In this document: positions 1 through 8,485 of the stretch, piece by piece
Layout: each line of letters starts with the position of its first letter
Position numbering within the stretch: the stretch's first letter is position 1
NCBI RefSeq assembly: GCF_038003525.1
Contig: NZ_JBBOPI010000001.1
Coordinates: 2,285,001 to 2,349,000, forward strand
DNA from: Solibacillus sp. FSL H8-0538
Lineage (GTDB): Bacteria; Bacillota; Bacilli; Bacillales_A; Planococcaceae
Reading direction: 5' to 3'
Length of the DNA stretch: 64,000 nt
The notes under the pieces: model-generated
The model's database searches: none
Told to the model about the DNA's origin: nothing
Seen by the model: the letters and a program-made list of their open reading frames with translations, nothing else
Program-made: the position numbers and the translations under genes

Positions 1-196
1 ACTGATTCACGTCAAATACAAAGAGCTCCCAGTTAATTTGATCCTTCATCTTGTCGATTGTTTGAAATTGAGTAAACCACATAATAATTAAAATAACAAT
101 TTGTGCGAATAACATAAATACAATTAGCTGAAAAACTGCTTCAATGAATGTATATCCCGCATCGCCTAAGTAGGATCGCCGTTTTGGTATACGCAT
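1..196 (-). CDS. comGF: Competence minor pseudopilin ComGF (partial)
   Basis: Last visible gene of the comG operon, cut by the left edge of the window; 65 codons are present. The N-terminus is basic (MRIPKRRSYLGDAG) and followed by YTFIEAVFQLIVF, a type IV pilin-like segment with Glu at +5 after the cleavage Gly and then a hydrophobic helix. ComGF is a minor pseudopilin of the DNA-uptake pseudopilus and is cleaved by ComC. The start overlaps the end of comGE by about 30 bases, which implies translational coupling. The identity rests on the pilin signature and the operon position. Confidence 0.85.
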   Translation of the reverse strand, partial: MRIPKRRSYLGDAGYTFIEAVFQLIVFMLFAQIVILIIMWFTQFQTIDKMKDQINWELFVFDVNQ

Positions 197-480
197 TTTT
201 GTCGTTCCTCATGTATATTTTCAAATCGTATACAGATTACACCACGATCATACGACCACGTATAGACAACATCATCTATAAACTGCGCGCCTGCTTGTTC
301 ACCGTATTGCTGTGCAACTAATGCACCGTTTAGAGCAACCTCACTCGCATGCACTTCTAGTTTTTTATTATGCAGTGTAGTGCGCAACTGGTGCGTCATC
401 GGGATTAGAGCACTTGTCAGCAGAAATAAAATTACAACAGCCAAAATTGTTTCCATGAAGGAAATTCCATGCTCATTCAA
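166..480 (-). CDS. comGE: Competence minor pseudopilin ComGE
   Basis: A 104-residue protein with a very short leader (MNEHG) and then ISFMETILAVVILFLL, a prepilin cleavage site with Glu5 and an N-terminal membrane helix. It is the ComGE-type minor pseudopilin, a structural component of the competence pseudopilus at the membrane and wall. It overlaps comGD by 8 bases upstream and comGF downstream, as in other Bacillales comG operons. The rest of the protein is poorly conserved, so the assignment relies on size, leader and gene order. Confidence 0.85.
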   Translation of the reverse strand: MNEHGISFMETILAVVILFLLTSALIPMTHQLRTTLHNKKLEVHASEVALNGALVAQQYGEQAGAQFIDDVVYTWSYDRGVICIRFENIHEERQKCVYQNGDPT

Positions 481-925
481 GTAATAAAAACCTCCCTTTC
501 CCCATGTTAATGGAGTAACTTATTGACTCATCCCCCATTTCAAATATAATTCGTCCTGTATTATAAATATTTCCGAAGCTATTAAAGTCAATTCTTCTCG
601 AAGCTGTTACTACGTATACACTCATCCCCTCTGGAAAATCTTGCACATATATGGGCGCATCGTAATAACCGCGATGAATAAGAAGACGTTTCCCAAATTC
701 AACATAACAGAAAATTGCGTTTTCTTCTTCAATTGCTTGCATTTGAGCTGCACGGATTGTTAATTCAAACTGATCAACCGTTTTCATAAAGGTGTAATGC
801 ACAAGTTTCTTATGGGAAAATTGAAAAACGACGAGGCAGATAATACTTACGACAAATAATACGGCGAGCATTTCAATTAATGTATGACCATACTCATTTG
901 AAACGAATCTACTACGGCGATTCAT
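473..925 (-). CDS. comGD: Competence minor pseudopilin ComGD
   Basis: A minor pseudopilin of about 150 residues. An upstream in-frame extension to 1039 exists, but it would overlap comGC by more than 120 bases. The start at 925 gives a normal leader (MNRRSRFVSNEYG) followed by HTLIEMLAVLFVVSIIC, with Glu5 and the pilin helix, and overlaps the comGC end by 14 bases. ComGD helps initiate or stabilise the competence pseudopilus. Order comGC-comGD-comGE matches the standard operon. Confidence 0.88.
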   Translation of the reverse strand: MNRRSRFVSNEYGHTLIEMLAVLFVVSIICLVVFQFSHKKLVHYTFMKTVDQFELTIRAAQMQAIEEENAIFCYVEFGKRLLIHRGYYDAPIYVQDFPEGMSVYVVTASRRIDFNSFGNIYNTGRIIFEMGDESISYSINMGKGRFLLLE

Positions 926-1247
926 TACTATTGCTTGGTGCTTTACTCGATGCGGTTTTAACATGTCCACCTTCCTCAATGATGATTGTCTCACCGTTTG
1001 GGCACGTTGTATTTTCTGTTTGCAAATATTGATTATCAACTAAATCTTGCATCGTTGGATACTTCATCGTTTCTACTCGATATGCCTCGACTTGTCCTTG
1101 TACCATATTGACATACGCATCGCAGCCCTTTGCATCTATGGAAGCAAAATGCTTTGTCACGTTTGGAATCGTGACTAAAATCAGCACTGAAATAATTAAT
1201 AAAACAATTAACATCTCAATAAGTGTAAAGCCTCGTTCATTTTTCAA
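912..1247 (-). CDS. comGC: Major competence pseudopilin ComGC
   Basis: A 111-residue protein starting MKNERG, then FTLIEMLIVLLIISVLILV, the canonical type IV pilin processing site (G-F, Glu5) and transmembrane helix. ComGC is the main subunit of the competence pseudopilus that brings transforming DNA through the wall. Cysteines in GCDAY and TTCPNG could form the intramolecular disulfide known for ComGC. The Ser/Asn/Pro-rich tail looks disordered. It lies 15 bases after comGB and overlaps comGD. Confidence 0.95.
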   Translation of the reverse strand: MKNERGFTLIEMLIVLLIISVLILVTIPNVTKHFASIDAKGCDAYVNMVQGQVEAYRVETMKYPTMQDLVDNQYLQTENTTCPNGETIIIEEGGHVKTASSKAPSNSNESP

Positions 1248-1262
1248 ACATTCGTTCTCCTC

Positions 1263-2333
1263 TCAAATAAAATCGAGTAAGTTGTACATCGGAATCAAAA
1301 TACTTAAATATGCGGCAATGACACAAGCAGCAATCATTATAAACATTACAGGCTGAATAATCGCCATCGTCGTTCGAATAATCGTTTGTAGTCGGGCCTC
1401 TAATAGCTCACAATAAATGATTAATTCTCGGCCAAGTAAACCACTTGCTTCTCCATGTGCAATAAACTGTTCAAACTTCGGGAAGAAATATCCGAGCTGC
1501 TTTACAGTTAGCGCAAGACTGTCCCCAAAAATAATTCGCTTCTGCATCACCCCAGCAACATATGCAAGTTGTGCCTGATGTTCCTGCTGCTTCAGATGCT
1601 CAAGTGCTTGTTGTAGAGAAAAGCCAGTTAACAGTAAATTGCCAAGAGAGCGCCCAAATTGCCGCGTTAAAATAAGCTTCCAAAAATAACCGATGACCGG
1701 TAATTTAAATAATATATTCAGTTGAATATCTACACGTTTTCGTTGAATATAAAAAAACATTCCGAATATGCCAAGTGCCAATAAACATCCAACTGCAATA
1801 AAATAATCTGGCATGTGCAAAAAAAATTTTGACCACTGAATGCTTGACGTTTCTTGTCCTTGTGCTCTCGAAGTAACCATCAAAGATATATTCGGTAAGA
1901 AATATGTGCGAAATGCAATAAATAAACTAATTAAAAATATGAAGAGAATTGTCGGATACGTCAGAAGTTTTATTAGTTGGGCCTTCATTTTAGTAAAAAA
2001 CTCCAGTTGTTGGGCTACAATCTCTAATGTTTCTGCGAGCTGACCTGTTGCTTCGGCAAGCTCAATTGCAACTAAGTATTGTTTATTAATGCCAAAAAGT
2101 TGCAACACCTGAGTCGGGCTACCCCCATTATGCAATGTATCTTTAACAGTTTGCCGCCAGTACTCATAATTTTTCACATGATACGGCAACAACATATCTA
2201 CACAATCCGCAAAAGTATAGCCTTCCTTCAGCAATGTTCCCATGCGTTGTAAAAATTCCGGAACTTGTGCCACTTTAAGCCGATTTCTTTCGGCAATCGT
2301 CTGACTATAAAGCTTACGAAGTGGAAGGTACAT
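1263..2333 (-). CDS. comGB: Competence pseudopilus membrane platform ComGB
   Basis: A 356-residue polytopic protein of the type II secretion F / PilC family. Two F domains are visible, each a cytoplasmic helical part (FLQRMGTLLKEGYTF near residue 30; FGRSLGNLLLTGFSL near residue 225) followed by membrane segments near 125-150, 180-200 and 330-350. ComGB anchors the assembly ATPase ComGA and supports pseudopilus growth. Its start overlaps the comGA end by 20 bases, so the two are likely translationally coupled. Confidence 0.93.
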   Translation of the reverse strand: MYLPLRKLYSQTIAERNRLKVAQVPEFLQRMGTLLKEGYTFADCVDMLLPYHVKNYEYWRQTVKDTLHNGGSPTQVLQLFGINKQYLVAIELAEATGQLAETLEIVAQQLEFFTKMKAQLIKLLTYPTILFIFLISLFIAFRTYFLPNISLMVTSRAQGQETSSIQWSKFFLHMPDYFIAVGCLLALGIFGMFFYIQRKRVDIQLNILFKLPVIGYFWKLILTRQFGRSLGNLLLTGFSLQQALEHLKQQEHQAQLAYVAGVMQKRIIFGDSLALTVKQLGYFFPKFEQFIAHGEASGLLGRELIIYCELLEARLQTIIRTTMAIIQPVMFIMIAACVIAAYLSILIPMYNLLDFI

Positions 2334-3321
2334 AACTGTCTACCTCAAATCGCTTTAATTGACCTGTAAGTGTCGTTGCGAATGGTAAGTCATAGGATTC
2401 ACCATGCATTAATGCCATCATTGCCTCACCCAAATTTGCTTCAGCAAGTACTTCTATCAATGCCTTTCGCTCTTCTGTGGGTGTAGTAATTAATGTTTGC
2501 GCAACAATGCCGACTAGTGTTTGACGCAGTTCCTCAATCGACAATCCAAGATCAAGTAAACGGTATAAACAATTCACCGTATCTTTCGCATGAATTGTCG
2601 ATAACACAAGATGGCCAGTTAATGCTGCCTCCATTGCAATTTTTGCAGTTTCTTTATCACGGATTTCTCCAATCATAATGACATCGGGCGAATGCCTTAA
2701 AATCGCCTTTAATCCCGAGGCATAAGACACACCTGCCCGTTCATTTACTTGAATTTGAAGTAACTGCTCCTGACTACTTTCAACTGGATCTTCTAGTGAA
2801 ATGACATGGCGCCCTAAGTTTCTACTACAATATTGAACTAATGAATAAAGGGAAGTGGTTTTTCCAGAGCCGGTTGCCCCGCTAAATAGTAGGAGTCCTT
2901 GAGGCTGCTCTACAAGCGAGTATAGTTGCAGAGCAGCGCTACTCTTGTAGCATAGTGAAGTAAGTGGAAGTGCATAGTTCTGACGTAGTAATCGAATTGC
3001 TAAACTTTCCTTTGCAAAAGCAGAAGGTAGTGTGGAAACACGAAACGCAAATAAGTTATCCTGCACTTCTTTTTGAAAGGAGCCGCTTTGAGGTTTACGC
3101 TTTTCACTTATATCAAGTGATGATAAAAACTTAAAGTAGGAGATGACGCGCCCCGCAATATCGTTCGGTAGCTCTCCTGCTTGAATAAATCTGCCGTATT
3201 TCCGAAACATAATGGCGTAATTATGTTCAGCTGGTACAAGATGTAAATCGGAAGCACCAAAATGACAAGCTTTTAGCAATAGTTGTTCGCTCTTTGTTTC
3301 AATGACGGATTCCATTTCCAT
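2314..3321 (-). CDS. comGA: Competence pseudopilus assembly ATPase ComGA
   Basis: A 335-residue GspE/PilB-type ATPase and first gene of the comG operon. Walker A is GATGSGKTT at 148-156, the Asp box lies near 177-190, Walker B is VIMIGE around 214-219, and the His box GHLVLSTIHAKD follows at 236-247. It powers pseudopilus assembly at the cell pole. An AGAGGTG ribosome site lies 7 bases before the ATG. In B. subtilis the promoter is driven by ComK; no convincing paired K-box was found in the AT-rich upstream DNA. Confidence 0.96.
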   Translation of the reverse strand: MEMESVIETKSEQLLLKACHFGASDLHLVPAEHNYAIMFRKYGRFIQAGELPNDIAGRVISYFKFLSSLDISEKRKPQSGSFQKEVQDNLFAFRVSTLPSAFAKESLAIRLLRQNYALPLTSLCYKSSAALQLYSLVEQPQGLLLFSGATGSGKTTSLYSLVQYCSRNLGRHVISLEDPVESSQEQLLQIQVNERAGVSYASGLKAILRHSPDVIMIGEIRDKETAKIAMEAALTGHLVLSTIHAKDTVNCLYRLLDLGLSIEELRQTLVGIVAQTLITTPTEERKALIEVLAEANLGEAMMALMHGESYDLPFATTLTGQLKRFEVDSYVPSTS

Positions 3322-3342
3322 TTATGAACACCTCTTTTCTTC

Positions 3343-3424
3343 GTCGTTTAGAAAAATAACTTTCTTAACGACATAAGTAGAGACATCATCTCGCTCAATT
3401 TTGAGCAAGATTTGTCTTTCTAAT
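3343..3424 (+). repeat. THR two-hairpin repeat, copy 1
   Basis: A divergent copy in the gap between comGA and the regulator at 3716. H2 is GTCGTT...AACGAC, a full compensatory replacement of the usual GTGGAT...ATCCAC, and H1 pairs GAGACATCATCTCG-side bases with the CGAGATG-side of other copies. It ends in GTCTTTCTAAT. No terminator precedes it. The rest of the 394-base gap (3425-3715) is AT-rich and holds only the promoter region and ribosome site of the next gene. Confidence 0.8.
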
Positions 3425-3715
3425 GTTATAAATGACCGCAATGCTATCTTAGCGCCATTATATAACTAGAACGAAAAGAGATGAAGTCATTTTCAGAAAA
3501 TTTCTATTTAGCTCCTTTTTTTACACCAAAAAATGATATTCTTCTAGAATATTGGGGATAGATACTTAATATTTGAATAAATCGAATACTACTATCATTT
3601 TTCGTATAGTTTTTTTAAAATACACTGCTTTTCATGCGTACATGCAATATAATAACTACTATAAGAAGTAATTTGTGTGGAAACATTTATATATCAAATA
3701 GATCGAGGTGAAGAA

Positions 3716-4426
3716 ATGGTGTTACATCCATTGAAGATAACTAGCACATTAGCAGATGAAACACGCTATAATATTTATGAACATATGCTCCAGCAAAAAA
3801 CATACTTCACCGTTCAAGAAATCGCTGACCAGTTTAGCATTCATCCAAATGTAGCGCGCCTACATTTAACAAAGCTTTCTGAGATTGGCATCATCAGCGC
3901 AGACTACTTGAAAACTGGAAAAGGTGGCCGTCCTGGTCGTGTTTATAAAACAACAGATGAAGGTGTCACATTAACTTTCCCAAAGCGGCAGGAGCCACTG
4001 TTACTTAATTGGACTTTGCAATTAATAGCGCAAATAGGCGATACAGCAATCGAACATGGACAACATATAAGTTATGAGGACGGACTGACGATGATGAAAT
4101 CGTTTTTATTATCAAAATCAAAAGGCAAAGTTCTTACTTTAGAAGAAAAAGTTGAAGTTTTAACCGAAAGTTCCACACTAATTGGTTATGTGCCTCAAAT
4201 TATTGATGAGGGGGAAAATAAAAAAATACTATTTACCATTTATAATTGCCCATTCAGTTCTCAGATAACTCAGTATGGAGAAATCGCTTGTGCCTTACAC
4301 GAATCTTACTTAAAAGGTCAAATGGACGCACTTTTCCAAACAAATGAATTCGTTCAGGTAGAGAGCATGGTGCATCATTGTGACTTCTGCAAGTATGAAA
4401 TTGACATAGATAATTCAAATTCATAA
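3716..4426 (+). CDS. HTH regulator, SufR/ArsR-like with C-terminal cysteines
   Basis: The start is the ATG at 3716 behind an AGGTGA ribosome site; a GTG 39 bases upstream lacks one. An N-terminal winged helix (TRYNIYEHML... FTVQEIADQFSIHPNVARLHLTKLSEIGII) reads like a DeoR/ArsR-type DNA-binding domain with a basic wing (GKGGRPGRVYK). The C-terminal half carries Cys in NCPF, GEIAC and a CDFC pair, resembling the iron-sulfur domain of SufR-type regulators, although the spacing is not identical. It probably senses Fe-S or redox state; targets are unknown. It diverges from comGA. Confidence 0.75.
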   Translation: MVLHPLKITSTLADETRYNIYEHMLQQKTYFTVQEIADQFSIHPNVARLHLTKLSEIGIISADYLKTGKGGRPGRVYKTTDEGVTLTFPKRQEPLLLNWTLQLIAQIGDTAIEHGQHISYEDGLTMMKSFLLSKSKGKVLTLEEKVEVLTESSTLIGYVPQIIDEGENKKILFTIYNCPFSSQITQYGEIACALHESYLKGQMDALFQTNEFVQVESMVHHCDFCKYEIDIDNSNS

Positions 4427-4542
4427 AAATTTCTACTTGTTTGTCACAACTATTCTATAAGTTCAGGTTTACATTATACAGTTAAATCATTTATAATAGA
4501 CGAGAGTTATTGTATCCGTTGGCAAAAGGAGGGGAATTCTTC

Positions 4543-4785
4543 ATGGGTAATATGTATAAAGTTTTGGCTTTCTGGACAGGTATCTTCGCCGTTATGTTCT
4601 ACCTTGGTGGTATGAACGAGGTTTCGCTATTATTCGTAGGTAATACAGGTTTATTTCTATTATTAGGTTTCTTAAACCTTTCAGAACGCATGTACATGTA
4701 CATTTTTGGCGCGTATTTAACTGTATTTTTCGCAGGATTTACGTATTTTACAACATTCGTGCACACACCTGGTGCAGGACATTAA
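4543..4785 (+). CDS. yqgY: DUF2626 membrane protein (YqgY-like)
   Basis: An 80-residue protein starting MGNMYKVLAFW behind a strong AAAGGAGGGG site; the longer reading frame from 4510 is not needed. Two or three hydrophobic segments (WTGIFAVMFYLGG, LLFVGNTGLFLLLGFLNL, YIFGAYLTVFFAGFTYF) mark a small integral membrane protein. It matches the DUF2626 family, syntenic with B. subtilis yqgY beside yqgX. The function is unknown. A terminator follows at once. Confidence 0.85.
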   Translation: MGNMYKVLAFWTGIFAVMFYLGGMNEVSLLFVGNTGLFLLLGFLNLSERMYMYIFGAYLTVFFAGFTYFTTFVHTPGAGH

Positions 4786-4793
4786 TTTATGCC

Positions 4794-4828
4794 AACACCG
4801 ACTAACTAAGGTTAGTCGGTGTTTTTTT
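4794..4828 (+). terminator. Intrinsic terminator after yqgY
   Basis: ACACCGACTAAC / GTTAGTCGGTGT stem followed by a run of seven T, a few bases after the stop codon. Confidence 0.9.
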
Positions 4829-4839
4829 GTAGATAAACA

Positions 4840-4921
4840 TTAGAAAGACACATCTCGCTAAAATTAGGGCGAGATGCTGTCCTTACTTATGTAGATAAGA
4901 AAGTTATACTTTCTTATCTAC
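4840..4921 (-). repeat. THR two-hairpin repeat, copy 2
   Basis: A full copy. H2 is a perfect GTAGATAAGAAAG / CTTTCTTATCTAC stem, with the second and third pairs changed together relative to GTGGAT/ATCCAC. H1 is CATCTCGC/GCGAGATG-like. Read on the minus strand it starts directly after the T-tract of the yqgX terminator. Confidence 0.92.
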
Positions 4922-4958
4922 AAATAAAGCGAATGGGGATGCCCATTCGCTTTATTTT
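4922..4958 (-). terminator. Terminator of yqgX, abutted by THR copy 2
   Basis: AAAGCGAATGGG / CCCATTCGCTTT hairpin, then TATTT on the minus strand. It is A/T-flanked on both sides and probably bidirectional. Confidence 0.88.
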
Positions 4959-5601
4959 AAAATCCATTTAAAAACGGATTCGTGTCCATTTCAGTTGCTG
5001 GTGTTGTATAACTACCATGACCTGGATAAATAATTGTGTCCTCTGGCAAACTAAGAAGTTTGTCATGAATCGATTGTAGCAATAGCTTTTCAGAACCACC
5101 CGGTAAATCTGTACGTCCAATGCTACGCTCAAATAATGTATCCCCGACAATCGCAAAGCCGTCCTCTTCAAAAATAAATGAAATACTACCCGGTGAATGA
5201 CCCGGTGTAAATACTGCACTAAATTTGAAATCACCTAGTTCAATTACTTGCTCTTTGCGAATAATATGTGCTTCTTCAGGCTCCTTCACCGCGTAATTTG
5301 GTAACTCTGCATATTTTCCAGAACCATTTTTATACGGATCCGATAGCCAAGATACTTCCTTCTCGTGAATATAAAGTGGTAATTCAAACGTTTCTCTTAC
5401 CGCATCTACCGCACCGATGTGATCAAAATGTGCATGCGTTAAGAAAATTGCAAGCGGCTTAAGCCCTTTACTACGAATTTCTTTAATAATACGTCCTGCT
5501 TCCTCACCTGGATCAAAAATTAAACAGTCTTTATTTTTATTGCTGACAATATAGCAATTTGTTTGTATTGGTCCTAAACTATATGCTCGTACATTTAACA
5601 A
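4957..5601 (-). CDS. yqgX: Metallo-beta-lactamase-fold hydrolase (YqgX, glyoxalase II-like)
   Basis: A 214-residue protein with the family metal motif THAHFDHIG (HxHxDH) near residue 57, and further ligands in GHSPGS and PGHG. This is the hydroxyacylglutathione/hydroxyacyl-bacillithiol hydrolase-like branch of the MBL fold, probably binding two zinc or iron ions in the cytosol. It probably hydrolyses thioesters formed during methylglyoxal detoxification, but the substrate is inferred only. Its neighbour is yqgY, as in B. subtilis. Confidence 0.9.
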   Translation of the reverse strand: MLNVRAYSLGPIQTNCYIVSNKNKDCLIFDPGEEAGRIIKEIRSKGLKPLAIFLTHAHFDHIGAVDAVRETFELPLYIHEKEVSWLSDPYKNGSGKYAELPNYAVKEPEEAHIIRKEQVIELGDFKFSAVFTPGHSPGSISFIFEEDGFAIVGDTLFERSIGRTDLPGGSEKLLLQSIHDKLLSLPEDTIIYPGHGSYTTPATEMDTNPFLNGF

Positions 5602-5764
5602 CTTCCATCACCTCACTTCCATTATACATTTTTCCGTAAAAGCTGACGATAGAATTCGACTAAACATCATTTTTCTTCTCGACAAAAGAGAGGTAAAGCT
5701 TTACAATAGAGAAGGAATATTGTTTGCGACATTCATTTTCTGATGTCGAAAGGAGTGTCTTTTA

Positions 5765-5944
5765 ATGAACTTATTAATGGTTATTTTCGGTTTAATAGCT
5801 ATTTTTGCAGTAGTTGGTACTTTCCAAGCAATCAAAGAAAAAAACATTCTTAGTATTGTTTTTAACTTTGGCGCAGCAGCTATCTTCGGATGGTTCGTTG
5901 TTATGACAGTATTAAACGCTGGTTACCCACCGACTCACCACTAA
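5765..5944 (+). CDS. yqgW: DUF2759 small membrane protein (YqgW-like)
   Basis: A 59-residue reading frame, ATG behind a GAAAGGAG site. It has two hydrophobic helices (LLMVIFGLIAIFAVVGTF and IVFNFGAAAIFGWFVVMTVL) joined by a polar QAIKEKN turn and ends PPTHH. Size, topology and position next to yqgX fit the DUF2759/YqgW family of unknown function. A terminator follows within 15 bases, so it is probably monocistronic. Confidence 0.85.
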   Translation: MNLLMVIFGLIAIFAVVGTFQAIKEKNILSIVFNFGAAAIFGWFVVMTVLNAGYPPTHH

Positions 5945-5951
5945 TAGCAAG

Positions 5952-5990
5952 AAAAAGAAGCATTGCCAACATGGCAGTGCTTCTTTTTTA
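5952..5990 (+). terminator. Terminator after yqgW
   Basis: AAGCATTGCC / GGCAGTGCTT stem followed by CTTTTTTAT. Confidence 0.9.
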
Positions 5991-6000
5991 TTTACCCATT

Positions 6001-6036
6001 TAGAAAGGCGCCTCCTTTATAGGAGACGCCTTTTAT
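6001..6036 (-). terminator. Terminator of the LTA synthase gene
   Basis: AAAGGCG-CCTCC / GGAG-ACGCCTTT hairpin directly downstream of the minus-strand gene, A/T-flanked and convergent with the preceding terminator. Confidence 0.8.
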
Positions 6037-7941
6037 TTATTCTACAGAGCCTTCAATCAAATTCCCTGTTTCAGAATCATAGAAACGAAGTAAATCGCCA
6101 TTGATAATTGCATCGGAATTATCTAGCTCAACTGTGGATCGGTCAATATATGGCTGACAGCTTGCCACGTCAATTTCTTCACCTGTTTCACGGTCATAAC
6201 ATACTTCATTTGCATACACATATTTATCTGTTACGAATCTGCCGTCACGGAAGATGACGAAATCCTCATGCTCTTCAGAGAATAAATCAGCACCTAGCTG
6301 CATGTCTTTTGATGTATCAATACCTAGTAAGTGAAGAATTGTCGGACGTAAATCCATTTGTCCTGAAACTTCTTCCATTACTTGACCATCATTTGACCCA
6401 GGAATATGAACGAATAATGGCACTGATTGCAGTAATGCACTGTCATACGGCGTAATTTCTTCCTTACCTAAATACATAGCCATCGCTTTATTATGGTTTT
6501 CAGAAATACCGTAGTGATCTCCGTACATCACGATAATTGAATTGTCATATAACCCTTTTTCTTTTAAATCATCAAAGAATTCTTTAATTGACTCGTCCAT
6601 ATAGCGTACTGTTTGGAAATAACGGTTTAATGTTCCAGAACTTGATGTATACTCATCAATCATAATATCCTCGTCTTCTAAGTAGAAAGGATAATGGTTC
6701 GTTAACGTAATCATACGGCTATAGAACGGCTGTGGCATCTCTTTCATTAGGTCTGTTGATTGCTCGAAGAACGGAATATCTTTCAAGCCCCAGTTTACTG
6801 AATTTTCATCTGTAACTTCATATGAATCAATATCATAAAATTTATCAATATCAAATGATTGATAAATCATATCTCGATTCCAGAACGATTTATTATTTGA
6901 GTGCATTACGTTTGTGAAATAATCATTTTCGCCTAAGCGTTCCGCAAGTGTATTATACGTATTTCCACCATGCGTAAAGAATACAGCACCTCGACCTAAA
7001 CCAAATAATGAGTTTTCAAAAATAAACTCAGAATCCGACGTTTTCCCTAACCCTGTTTGGTGATAGAAATTATTGAAATAATACGTATCTTTATCTTTTG
7101 TTAACGAATTTAAAAATGGCGATACTTCTTGACCGTTCATTTCATTGTTAATGACAAAGTTTTGTAATGATTCAAGTGAAACAACAATTAAGTTACGGCC
7201 AGCATATTTACCAAACATTTCAACGTTCGGTTCCGCTTGGTTGGCACGTACATAGTTATTTACCTCGACAAGCTCACTGCCATCAGCAAGTGCGCGTTGT
7301 GCAGAGGATTTTGATTGGATATAAATATCATATAAATGATAGTTGTAAGTTCCAATATTTTTCACGAGTAATTCTCGGTCAAAGCTTCGTGTTAATAACT
7401 GTGGACGCTCTGTTTCTGCTAATCCTAAATTTAAAAACAATACAGCGGCTGCTAATACGAAATACGCTTTTCGTGCATCTTTACGGACAACTAATTCTTG
7501 TTTAGTTTTCGGTACTAATTTGATTACTACTAATAAGGCAATCACATCAACAAAGTATAAAATGTCCCATATACTAATGATCGCTGCTGCTGATGTTCCT
7601 AGCTCACCAAAATTGCTCGTTTGAAACAATACTGGTAGCGTAATAAAATCATTATAGAAACGATAAAATGCAACGTTTCCATAGAGCACAACTGCTAAAA
7701 TTATACTAATAGTAACAATATAGCGATTTCTCGCCTTTGCTGATTTGAAAAATAAAGATAATCCGTAAATAAATAATATAAAGCTCAATGGATTAATAAT
7801 CAAAATAAATATTTGCATCGCGTTTTCAAGCTTCATATCAAAGCTTGTTTCATATACAATGACAGTTTTAATCCATGTCGCAAGTATGGCAACCGCTAAT
7901 ATCGAATGTTTAGGCCATTTTAATGACTTCATTCCTAACAT
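6037..7941 (-). CDS. yqgS: Lipoteichoic acid synthase family protein (LtaS/YqgS)
   Basis: A 634-residue polytopic sulfatase-fold enzyme. About five membrane helices occupy residues 12-180, then a linker and an extracellular domain. Key LtaS positions are present: Glu257 (VVSLES), Thr301 nucleophile (GLGKTS), Asp475-His476 (YGDHYG). It polymerises glycerol phosphate from phosphatidylglycerol onto a glycolipid anchor. Position beside yqgQ/yqgN matches YqgS, one of the B. subtilis LtaS paralogues; the main LtaS may lie elsewhere. An alternative ATG is three codons in. Confidence 0.95.
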   Translation of the reverse strand: MLGMKSLKWPKHSILAVAILATWIKTVIVYETSFDMKLENAMQIFILIINPLSFILFIYGLSLFFKSAKARNRYIVTISIILAVVLYGNVAFYRFYNDFITLPVLFQTSNFGELGTSAAAIISIWDILYFVDVIALLVVIKLVPKTKQELVVRKDARKAYFVLAAAVLFLNLGLAETERPQLLTRSFDRELLVKNIGTYNYHLYDIYIQSKSSAQRALADGSELVEVNNYVRANQAEPNVEMFGKYAGRNLIVVSLESLQNFVINNEMNGQEVSPFLNSLTKDKDTYYFNNFYHQTGLGKTSDSEFIFENSLFGLGRGAVFFTHGGNTYNTLAERLGENDYFTNVMHSNNKSFWNRDMIYQSFDIDKFYDIDSYEVTDENSVNWGLKDIPFFEQSTDLMKEMPQPFYSRMITLTNHYPFYLEDEDIMIDEYTSSSGTLNRYFQTVRYMDESIKEFFDDLKEKGLYDNSIIVMYGDHYGISENHNKAMAMYLGKEEITPYDSALLQSVPLFVHIPGSNDGQVMEEVSGQMDLRPTILHLLGIDTSKDMQLGADLFSEEHEDFVIFRDGRFVTDKYVYANEVCYDRETGEEIDVASCQPYIDRSTVELDNSDAIINGDLLRFYDSETGNLIEGSVE

Positions 7942-8281
7942 CCTCTCCTACTTCTCTATAAGTTTAAAATTTTATTCAACAATAATAATTGCAATGAAAC
8001 AAAGTATATAGTAATCCTTTTTGTTTGTTAAAGCAATAGTAATTAGTTGGCAAATAAAAATTCGCAAATTTCATGAAATCCGTTTCCCCTTAATAGTACG
8101 TTTGACGAACAAAAAAGTTTCACTAAACGCGAAAACAGTGAATATATCCACTGTTCACAAAGGGTATTTTAATTCATTGCAACCCAGTTTCCTCTTTAAA
8201 ACCAAGAAAGTTCCCACGTTAAATTTCCCATATAATTACTTTGTTGCACAAAAATGATAAGACAGATTATACTACAATCTT
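7942..8281. other. AT-rich gap without a gene
   Basis: About 340 bases between the LTA synthase start and yqgQ. It holds the synthase promoter region and one small hairpin (CAGTGAATATATCCACTG). A 78-codon plus-strand frame here has no ribosome site and low-complexity composition, so I do not call it. Confidence 0.6.
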
Positions 8282-8485
8282 TTAATTTATTCCTGCTTGA
8301 AGCTTTGTCGCTTCTTGACGTAGTAATAATAATGCCATTTGGTAGTCACGAATATCTAACACATTCGCTTTGTATAATTCTTTAATTTCATCTTCCATTA
8401 ACGCTAAATCACCTAAACGATCTAATGTATAAATGTACGTTCCATATTTTTTTAATAAGTTAATAATATCTAACATTGATTTCAC
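8282..8485 (-). CDS. yqgQ: YqgQ family protein (DUF910)
   Basis: A 67-residue, mostly helical acidic protein (LLKKYGTYIYTLDRLGDLALMEDEIKELY...). It matches the small YqgQ/DUF910 family next to yqgN in Bacillales. The likely start is GTG at 8485, overlapping the yqgN stop (GTGA) with AAAGGAG upstream; an ATG three codons in is possible. Some family members are described as single-strand nucleic-acid-binding, but the role in the cell is not established. Confidence 0.85.
   Translation of the reverse strand: MKSMLDIINLLKKYGTYIYTLDRLGDLALMEDEIKELYKANVLDIRDYQMALLLLRQEATKLQAGIN

Noticed and set aside
3425-3715. ComK boxes upstream of comGA
   Set aside because: Only loose AAAA-N-TTTT matches occur in this AT-rich DNA; no pair with the known spacing was convincing.
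8021-8257. 78-codon plus-strand frame between the LTA synthase and yqgQ
   Set aside because: No ribosome site, lysine- and phenylalanine-rich low-complexity content typical of AT-rich non-coding DNA.
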